Positions 1 to 4,471 of a stretch of DNA of 8,687 bases are shown here, in pieces. The notes below the pieces were generated by a model. It worked only from the letters and a program-made list of their open reading frames with translations. It was not told where the DNA came from and made no database searches. The stretch is from a bacterium. GTDB lineage: Bacteria > Krumholzibacteriota > Krumholzibacteriia > Krumholzibacteriales > WJIX01. The number at the start of each line of letters is the position of its first letter. Positions within the stretch are counted from its first letter, which is position 1. Made by a program: the position numbers and the translations under genes. The DNA is taken from positions 1 to 8,687 of the forward strand of contig JAGHBT010000197.1 in the NCBI GenBank assembly GCA_021160845.1. Direction: 5' to 3'.

Positions 1-4
1 ATAG

Positions 5-13
5 TTATCCACA
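5..13 (+). promoter_or_regulatory. DnaA box upstream of dnaA (perfect consensus)
   Basis: The sequence TTATCCACA matches the 9-mer DnaA-box consensus at every position and lies 53 bp before the dnaA start codon. DnaA boxes here commonly serve dnaA autoregulation and, in bipartite origins, form the upstream half of oriC. A weaker reverse-strand look-alike (TGTTGATAT, 16-24) follows at once. Only 66 bp of the upstream region are visible, so further boxes may lie outside the window. Confidence 0.8.
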
Positions 14-56
14 ATTGTTGATATCTTTTATTTTATTCTTTGTTTTTTATCTGTAA

Positions 57-61
57 AGAGG
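57..61 (+). promoter_or_regulatory. Ribosome binding site of dnaA
   Basis: AGAGG lies 5 bases before a GTG codon at 67. It decides the start of dnaA, because no ATG is available at a better position and the next plausible in-frame start (TTG at 124) has no comparable site before it. Confidence 0.6.
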
Positions 62-66
62 TTTAA

Positions 67-1461
67 GTGGGAATCGGCAAACCCTTTAAAGACGGTCGTT
101 CCGAGCTTCCCGCCAACATTGATTTGGCGGATCTCTGGGGTAACATTCTTGGAAAAATCAGTCTTCTTGTCAATGTTCAAGCGTTTCAAACTTGGTTTGA
201 GCCTATGAAGATCGCTGCTTTTAACAAGGGTGTTCTTCTAATCGAAGGGCCCAATCCATTCTTTATAGATTGGGTTGCCGAGCATCATATAGATAAAATT
301 ACGATGGCTGCCAATACAATTATTGGCCGAAACATCAAGGTTGAATTTACCGCAACGGGGTCACACGAACGAACCGAATCCACCATTACTACATCTATGC
401 CGCCAAAGGAAGAAAGGCCTCGCAAACGGTCGCTTCGCAACGGAAATCTAAACACAAGATACACATTTTCCCAATTTGTTGTCGGGGCTTGCAACAGGCT
501 AACACACGCAGCCGCCAGTGCGGTAGCGGAAAACCCGGCTTCGGCATATAATCCCCTATTCATCTACGGCGGCGCCGGCCTTGGAAAAACACACCTAATC
601 CAGGCGATAGGCAACCATATTATCGCTAACCACAGTTTTCTTCATGTCTCATATGTTTCCGCGGAAACCTTTATGAACGAGCTTATTTACGCAATTCAGA
701 CAGGAAGCACTCTTAAATTCAAGGATCGATACAGAAAGACCGATGTTCTCCTAATAGACGATGTTCATTTCCTCGCGGGGAAGGAAAGCACCCAGGAAGA
801 ATTTTTCTTTACATTTAACGCGCTGCACGATGCCAACAAACAGATTGTGGTAACGAGCGACCGTCCTCCAAAAGAGATTCCAACACTTCAGGAAAGGTTA
901 ACCACGCGATTTGAATGGGGGCTCATAACTGATATTCAGCCCCCCGACCTTGAAACCCGCATAGCCATTCTCAGAAAAAAAGTTAGAAAAGAGAATATTG
1001 AAATCCCGGACGATGTAATAACCTTGATCGCAGAAAACATAAAGAGCAATATAAGAGCTCTCGAGGGTTCCCTTATTAGACTGCTGGCCGTATCAAGCCT
1101 TACCCGCCAGGAAATAAATTGCGAGATGGCAGAGCAAATACTGACCGATGTTATTAAAAATTCAAAGGAAACCCCTATCACCATAGAGACAATCCAAAAA
1201 TGTGTCTCGGAAACATACGACATCTCCGTAGCAAAGATTAAATCCAGCTCCCGCGTTAAGAAGCTTGTTCTGGCTAGGCAGATCGCCATATTCCTCTCGA
1301 GGGAAATCACTGACGCCCCCCTGGTAAAAATAGGGAATAAATTCGGCGGGAGAGATCACAGCACGGTCCTTTATGCCATTAGGAAAATTAAAAGGCTTCT
1401 AACGAAAGATTCATCCATTGAAAGGGAAATCCAGACACTACGGGGAAAGTTGTCCAGATAG
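67..1461 (+). CDS. dnaA: Chromosomal replication initiator protein DnaA
   Basis: DnaA is the AAA+ ATPase that binds DnaA boxes and melts oriC. The 464-residue product has the usual size and all four domains. Domain I (about 20-95) has the typical Trp/Phe-rich fold start (QTWFEP at 41-46). A short polar linker spans about 96-125. The AAA+ core has Walker A GGAGLGKTH (168-176), Walker B LLIDD (228-232), sensor I VVTSD (261-265), the arginine-finger motif RLTTRFEWGL (Arg281) and sensor II NIRALEG (Arg330). The C-terminal DNA-binding domain carries FGGRDHSTV (426-434), the DnaA signature. Ile207 and Ile210 in the initiator-specific helix align with isoleucines tied to single-strand binding in Bacillus subtilis DnaA, which suits the trio motif downstream. 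The GTG start is supported by AGAGG at 57-61. The coding strand is C-rich, unlike the genes after the origin, which fits a location on the other replichore rather than transfer. Confidence 0.98.
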   Translation: MGIGKPFKDGRSELPANIDLADLWGNILGKISLLVNVQAFQTWFEPMKIAAFNKGVLLIEGPNPFFIDWVAEHHIDKITMAANTIIGRNIKVEFTATGSHERTESTITTSMPPKEERPRKRSLRNGNLNTRYTFSQFVVGACNRLTHAAASAVAENPASAYNPLFIYGGAGLGKTHLIQAIGNHIIANHSFLHVSYVSAETFMNELIYAIQTGSTLKFKDRYRKTDVLLIDDVHFLAGKESTQEEFFFTFNALHDANKQIVVTSDRPPKEIPTLQERLTTRFEWGLITDIQPPDLETRIAILRKKVRKENIEIPDDVITLIAENIKSNIRALEGSLIRLLAVSSLTRQEINCEMAEQILTDVIKNSKETPITIETIQKCVSETYDISVAKIKSSSRVKKLVLARQIAIFLSREITDAPLVKIGNKFGGRDHSTVLYAIRKIKRLLTKDSSIEREIQTLRGKLSR

Positions 1462-1477
1462 TCTTCCCTTCTCAACA

Positions 1478-1567
1478 GTTTCCACATCCTGTTTGTTAAT
1501 GCTCTGTTAATAAGTATTTATTTGTGCTGTTTTTTAATATTTTGTGGGAAATTTCTTTTTTTCAACA
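1478..1567. other. Cluster of degenerate DnaA-box-like 9-mers
   Basis: Several sites resemble TTATCCACA loosely. They are GTTTCCACA (1478-1486, +, two mismatches), TGTTAATAA (1505-1513, reverse, two), TGTGGGAAA (1543-1551, reverse, two) and TTTTCAACA (1559-1567, +, one mismatch to the relaxed TTWTNCACA form). TTATCCCCT at 1595-1603 is similarly weak. Singly, such matches occur by chance in AT-rich DNA. Their crowding next to strong boxes makes low-affinity DnaA binding plausible but unproven. Confidence 0.35.
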
Positions 1568-1570
1568 AAA
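1540..1570. repeat. Imperfect AT-rich inverted repeat downstream of dnaA
   Basis: Arms 1540-1551 and 1559-1570 can pair over 12 positions, with ten Watson-Crick pairs, one G-T pair and one mismatch, around a 7-base loop. The stem is mostly A-T and no T-run follows it, so it is a poor candidate for an intrinsic terminator. The two arms are also the two converging DnaA-box-like sites in this stretch. Confidence 0.4.
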
Positions 1571-1624
1571 TAATTAACACCAAAAAACTCTACTTTATCC
1601 CCTGTTTCTCCGCCTAATAAAGAG

Positions 1625-1633
1625 TTATCAACA
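1625..1633 (+). promoter_or_regulatory. DnaA box (TTATCAACA)
   Basis: This 9-mer differs from TTATCCACA only at position 6. It sits in the same orientation as the next box, with which it shares base 1633, and just before the trio motif, where the strong anchoring boxes of a basal origin unwinding module are expected. Confidence 0.8.
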
Positions 1634-1641
1634 TATCCACA
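1633..1641 (+). promoter_or_regulatory. DnaA box (ATATCCACA) next to the trios
   Basis: This box differs from the consensus only in its first base. It follows the preceding box with an 8-bp step and is separated from the first trio by only four bases (CGCT). In the Bacillus model, the box next to the trios loads DnaA onto a single strand. Confidence 0.75.
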
Positions 1642-1645
1642 CGCT

Positions 1646-1660
1646 CTACTACTTCTACTA
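1646..1660 (-). promoter_or_regulatory. DnaA-trio element (five triplets)
   Basis: The top strand reads CTA CTA CTT CTA CTA, so the complementary strand read 3' to 5' is GAT GAT GAA GAT GAT. This is the repeating trinucleotide bound by the DnaA filament on single-stranded DNA in Bacillus subtilis. Its position between a DnaA box and an A/T-only tract, in the same order as in that species, is stronger evidence than the repeat itself. Function is inferred from the pattern. Confidence 0.75.
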
Positions 1661-1684
1661 TATTTTTAATTATATATTAGTAGA
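1654..1684. repeat. Inverted repeat flanking the A/T tract
   Basis: TCTACTA (1654-1660) and TAGTAGA (1678-1684) are perfect 7-bp inverted copies around 17 A/T-only bases. The left arm is part of the trio element, so the right arm places two trio units on the opposite strand at the far side of the AT tract. Confidence 0.6.
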
Positions 1685-1710
1685 TCATTAAAACCCGTTG
1701 AATTATTTAT
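1659..1710. other. Putative DNA unwinding element
   Basis: An uninterrupted 21-bp run of A and T (1659-1679) begins within the last trio and is followed by more AT-rich sequence up to the dnaN promoter. Low melting energy directly beside the trios is what an unwinding site needs. The right-hand boundary is arbitrary. Confidence 0.6.
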
Positions 1711-1711
1711 C

Positions 1712-1741
1712 TTGAATCTTCTCTTTCTCTTGACTTATAAT
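1712..1741 (+). promoter_or_regulatory. Sigma70-type promoter for dnaN
   Basis: The -35 element TTGAAT (1712-1717) and a perfect -10 element TATAAT (1736-1741) are separated by 18 bp. Transcription would start near 1748, giving a leader of about 50 bases before dnaN. It probably also serves recF and possibly the genes beyond. It lies just right of the unwinding tract and points away from it. Confidence 0.7.
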
Positions 1742-1773
1742 ACTTCTGTATAACAAAAAGGATACGTATTATT

Positions 1774-1788
1774 ATGATGGATTTTTAG
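1774..1788 (+). other. Possible four-codon leader ORF before dnaN
   Basis: ATG ATG GAT TTT TAG encodes Met-Met-Asp-Phe in the dnaN leader. Its stop codon overlaps the first bases of the dnaN Shine-Dalgarno sequence, and AAAGGA (1757-1762) lies 11 bases before it. The spacing is long and such a short ORF easily arises by chance, so translation is doubtful. Confidence 0.15.
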
Positions 1789-1793
1789 GAGGT
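1787..1793 (+). promoter_or_regulatory. Strong Shine-Dalgarno of dnaN
   Basis: AGGAGGT is a full-length Shine-Dalgarno sequence 6 bases before GTG at 1800. This fixes the start at 1800 rather than the overlapping GTG at 1798, which is out of frame and followed at once by TGA. Confidence 0.85.
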
Positions 1794-1799
1794 AGAAGT

Positions 1800-2906
1800 G
1801 TGAAAAGTTTAATTTCTCTCGATGAACTGCAACAAAAAATGAGCGCCATATCCTCTGTCGTTCCGGGAAAAACAACAATGCCGATTCTATCTATGGTATT
1901 AATAACAGCTAAAGAAAACTCGCTAACATTTTCAGCAACAGATCTGGATATCTCAGTTACTTCCAAAATTAAAGGAACGGTAGAAGAAAATGGATCGATT
2001 GCCGCTCCGGCAAAAAAGATTACGGAAATAGTAAGATCTCTTTCCGGAGATCAAGTTACCTTTGAAGCGAAAGATGGTGCCCTCTATATAAAGTCGGGGA
2101 GAAGCAACTTCGTAATTAATGGAAGAAACGCCGAGGATTTTCCTCAGATTCCAAAACAGGAAGGTAAAACGGAATTTTCTATCGACTTTCAACTTTTTGA
2201 AAAGCTTATTAAAAGGACGATATACGCGGTATCGACAGATCTTACCAGACCTGCTCTTTGTGGTGTTTTGTGCAAGGTGAGCGGCGATGGAATAACTATG
2301 GTTTCTACAGATGGGCACAGGCTCGCAAAAATAGATTTAAAACAAAAAATCGCAAATGTTGATAAAATAGATGCAATAATACCACCAAAGGCTCTTTTAA
2401 CCCTGAAACAGTTTTCGTCAGGACAAAATAAGGTAAAGATTCAATTGGCGGAAAATAATATTTCTTTCAGTATGGAGGATGTTGTTATTTATTCAAGGCT
2501 TCTCGAAGGTCCATTTCCTGATTTTTCCAAAGTAATTCCAGAGAATAATAAGAAGAAGCTTACTCTTTCCAGAAGTTCTCTTTACGAGGCCACAAAGAGG
2601 GTTGCTATATTATCTGATGCTTTAACCCATTTGGTTATTTTCTCCATTAAAAAGAATAAGCTATTACTGAATGTGACAACAAAAGAGCTTGGCGGAGCGG
2701 AAGAAGAGATAGACGTTGAGTATTCTGATGAACCTATGGAAATAGGGTATAACGCAAGGTATGTTCAGGATATTTTAAAAACAATAGAAAGTGATGATAT
2801 AATATTTCATCTTGACAGGTCAGATAATGCCGGGGTAATTGTACCGGTTGAACAGGCAAATGAGTTCGACCATTTATGTATCATTATGCCTCTTAGAATT
2901 AATTAA
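1800..2906 (+). CDS. dnaN: DNA polymerase III beta sliding clamp
   Basis: DnaN forms the ring-shaped dimer that holds DNA polymerase III and many repair proteins on DNA. The product has 368 residues, the normal length, with the three repeated clamp domains expected at about 1-120, 125-245 and 250-368. Visible family motifs are TMPIL (26-30), TDLDISV (47-53), NAEDFP (110-115), STDGHRLA (169-176, lining the partner-binding cleft), RLLEGPFPDF (233-242) and the C-terminal MPLRIN (363-368), whose Met-Pro completes that cleft. The GTG start follows a strong Shine-Dalgarno. It has its own promoter at 1712-1741 and recF follows after 29 bp, suggesting cotranscription. Codons are more A/T-ending than in dnaA. 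No truncation or odd residue is apparent. Confidence 0.98.
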   Translation: MKSLISLDELQQKMSAISSVVPGKTTMPILSMVLITAKENSLTFSATDLDISVTSKIKGTVEENGSIAAPAKKITEIVRSLSGDQVTFEAKDGALYIKSGRSNFVINGRNAEDFPQIPKQEGKTEFSIDFQLFEKLIKRTIYAVSTDLTRPALCGVLCKVSGDGITMVSTDGHRLAKIDLKQKIANVDKIDAIIPPKALLTLKQFSSGQNKVKIQLAENNISFSMEDVVIYSRLLEGPFPDFSKVIPENNKKKLTLSRSSLYEATKRVAILSDALTHLVIFSIKKNKLLLNVTTKELGGAEEEIDVEYSDEPMEIGYNARYVQDILKTIESDDIIFHLDRSDNAGVIVPVEQANEFDHLCIIMPLRIN

Positions 2907-2935
2907 GAGAAACCGGGGCGAGGCGCTGTAAGGGA

Positions 2936-4087
2936 ATGAGGATAAAAAAGGTCGAAATTACAAACTTTAGGAATATTAAAAAAGCGTCTCTTGAATTTTC
3001 CTCCGGTTTTAATTTTATTACGGGGTTAAACGCTCAAGGTAAAACTAACCTTCTTGAAGCGCTTTATCTCTTTTCTCTCGGTAGGTCATTCAGAACAAGA
3101 AAGAGAGAAGAAATGATAGCGCTTGGAGCCATATTTTTATTTTTAAGAATGGTTGTGGAGAGTGATTCAGGGGTAGAGTATATTCTTGAGATAGGAGTGG
3201 AGCGAGATGGGCGTGCGCGAGTTAAAGTAAACGGTGATAAAGTTAAAGGATTTTCCAGTATAATCGGGTTGATGCCGGGAGTTATATTTACCCCACAGGA
3301 TGTTGCTATGGTCTCTGGGGCTCCGGGGGAAAGAAGAACATTTCTTGATTACACGGCGTCACAAATATCGGCAGATTTTCTTGAAAGCCTGAAAGTGTAC
3401 CGACGAGTCCTGCGACAGAGAAATTCACAAATTAAGGAGATGGCTATGGGGAGAAGGGGAGGGGAGATTATGGGGGCGCTCGACCGTGTTTTGGTGGATA
3501 AAGCCGGAGAGTTGGTTAAAGGGCGGATAATGGTTCTTGGAGAAATAAGAAAAAAAGCTGCGGAGATGTTTAGGTATGTATTTACAGGGGGTGACGAGCT
3601 TGAGATGGTATATATTTCCTCAATTAAACAAACCGGCGGTAGTTATTCTGAACTTTTTTTAAGTTCGATAGAGAAGACGCGCGACGAGGAAATAAGAAGA
3701 GGGTATACCCTTAAAGGGCCTCATTGTGACGATATCGGAATATCTATTGGAGGGCTTGACCTGAGGAAATATGGATCACAGGGGAGAAAGAGACTTGTAG
3801 CAATAGTTATGAAGATGGCCCAGGCATCGGTTATTAAAGAGAAGAAGGGCGAGAGCCCCGTTGTTTTATTGGATGATATTTTCGCTGAACTTGATAATAA
3901 TGTTTCGACGAGGGTGAAAGAATTTCTATCAGAGCGCTATCAGAATTTTATTACATCTCCTGTTGAAATCGCGATACGAAACAGGAGAGAAATAAGGAAC
4001 TTTACTATCCATAAGGGAGTTATAACGGAACAATCGGATGACGTGGAAGATATCGGAACAGGAGCAAAAGGGTTGGGTGAAGATTAA
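2936..4087 (+). CDS. recF: DNA replication and repair protein RecF
   Basis: RecF is an SMC/ABC-like ATPase that, with RecO and RecR, helps load RecA at single-strand gaps and stalled forks. The 383-residue product begins with the family N terminus (KKVEITNFRN). Walker A is GLNAQGKTN (30-38). The conserved stretch around FTPQDVAMVSGAP...RRTFLD runs 118-138. The ABC signature region is YGSQGRKR (279-286) and Walker B with its following acidic residue is VVLLDDIFAELD (309-320). The family motif usually written GPHRDD reads GPHCDD (261-266), with Cys264 in place of the common arginine. The start is set by homology, since the only purine-rich sequence before it (AAGGG, 2930-2934) is too close. Translation may be coupled to dnaN. 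Confidence 0.97.
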   Translation: MRIKKVEITNFRNIKKASLEFSSGFNFITGLNAQGKTNLLEALYLFSLGRSFRTRKREEMIALGAIFLFLRMVVESDSGVEYILEIGVERDGRARVKVNGDKVKGFSSIIGLMPGVIFTPQDVAMVSGAPGERRTFLDYTASQISADFLESLKVYRRVLRQRNSQIKEMAMGRRGGEIMGALDRVLVDKAGELVKGRIMVLGEIRKKAAEMFRYVFTGGDELEMVYISSIKQTGGSYSELFLSSIEKTRDEEIRRGYTLKGPHCDDIGISIGGLDLRKYGSQGRKRLVAIVMKMAQASVIKEKKGESPVVLLDDIFAELDNNVSTRVKEFLSERYQNFITSPVEIAIRNRREIRNFTIHKGVITEQSDDVEDIGTGAKGLGED

Positions 4088-4132
4088 TAATTATTTTGTT
4101 TATTTTTAAGCTGTTTAGTAATACCATTCAGT

Positions 4133-4471
4133 ATGAAGACCGGAGATAAAAAAACAAGAAAGGATAAACATAGCGCTTCGGTGAGAGAGATTTTACCGGC
4201 GGTGTTTAAATCGCTTGGGATTGACGGGAGGTTGAAAGAAGGGCAGCTTGTGAGAGAATGGCCTTCGATAGTGGGTAAAGAACTGGCAAAAAGAAGCGGT
4301 CTTAGGGATGTGCGAGATGGCATTCTTTTTATCGAAGCAGAGAACAGTACCTGGATGCAGGAGATCAAGTTTTTACAAAAAAGAATAATCGGGAGGATAA
4401 AAAAAAGATTCCCCGAATTTGAAATAAAAGGGGTACGTCTTTTTTTAAAGAGGGAAAAAGGAGAGGAATGA
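4133..4471 (+). CDS. dciA: DUF721 / DciA-family protein, likely helicase-loading factor
   Basis: This 112-residue protein fits the DUF721 family, whose founding functional member DciA is needed to deliver or operate the DnaB helicase in bacteria that lack DnaC or DnaI. The pattern WPSIVGKELAKRS (43-55), then DGILFIEAENSTWMQEI (62-78, second Trp74), then a basic helix (LQKRIIGRIKKRF) and a final strand is the DUF721 core. A basic, probably disordered N-terminal tail (1-17) precedes it. It sits between recF and gyrB, as does the family member Rv0004 in Mycobacterium tuberculosis. Its end overlaps gyrB by 4 bp. The ATG at 4133 has no visible Shine-Dalgarno, and an in-frame GTG at 4181 is an alternative start that would keep the core. 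Family assignment is firm; the helicase role is inferred. Confidence 0.88.
   Translation: MKTGDKKTRKDKHSASVREILPAVFKSLGIDGRLKEGQLVREWPSIVGKELAKRSGLRDVRDGILFIEAENSTWMQEIKFLQKRIIGRIKKRFPEFEIKGVRLFLKREKGEE
4458..4463 (+). promoter_or_regulatory. Ribosome binding site of gyrB inside dciA
   Basis: AAGGAG lies 4 bases before the gyrB ATG within the last codons of dciA. Together with the ATGA stop-start overlap (4468-4471) it indicates translational coupling of the two genes. Confidence 0.65.

Larger units (their letters stand above)
1462..1799. other. oriC: Chromosomal replication origin region (oriC), dnaA-dnaN intergenic
   Basis: This 338-bp gene-free stretch lies between dnaA and dnaN, a frequent site of oriC. 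From left to right it holds degenerate DnaA-box-like sites and an imperfect AT-rich hairpin (1478-1570), two abutting good DnaA boxes (1625-1641), a run of DnaA-trio-like triplets (1646-1660), an A/T-only unwinding tract (1659-1679), and the dnaN promoter and leader (1712-1799). The order box, short spacer, trios, AT tract matches the basal unwinding module described for Bacillus subtilis. The sign of GC skew on the + strand changes between dnaA and the genes after dnaN, which supports origin function. The boundaries given are simply the gene ends. Confidence 0.85.

Noticed and set aside
1548..1562. GAAATTTC palindrome followed by seven T as a dnaA terminator
   Set aside because: The palindrome has no loop and no G/C-rich stem, so it cannot form a normal intrinsic terminator hairpin.
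1730..1754. Second promoter TTGACT with TATAAC for dnaN
   Set aside because: The spacing is only 13 bp, too short for sigma70. The TTGAAT-TATAAT pair with 18 bp is far better.
1462..1799. Small protein gene or small RNA in the dnaA-dnaN gap
   Set aside because: The stretch is AT-rich and dense with stops. Its visible structure is explained by origin elements and the dnaN promoter and leader.
3493..3501. One-mismatch reverse DnaA box (GGTGGATAA) inside recF
   Set aside because: One or two such single-mismatch 9-mers are expected by chance in a window of this size, and it stands alone within coding sequence.
4084..4368. 94-codon open frame on the - strand over the recF-dciA gap and dciA
   Set aside because: It overlaps most of the DUF721 core, whose sense-strand reading matches its family, and the reverse reading shows no known motif.
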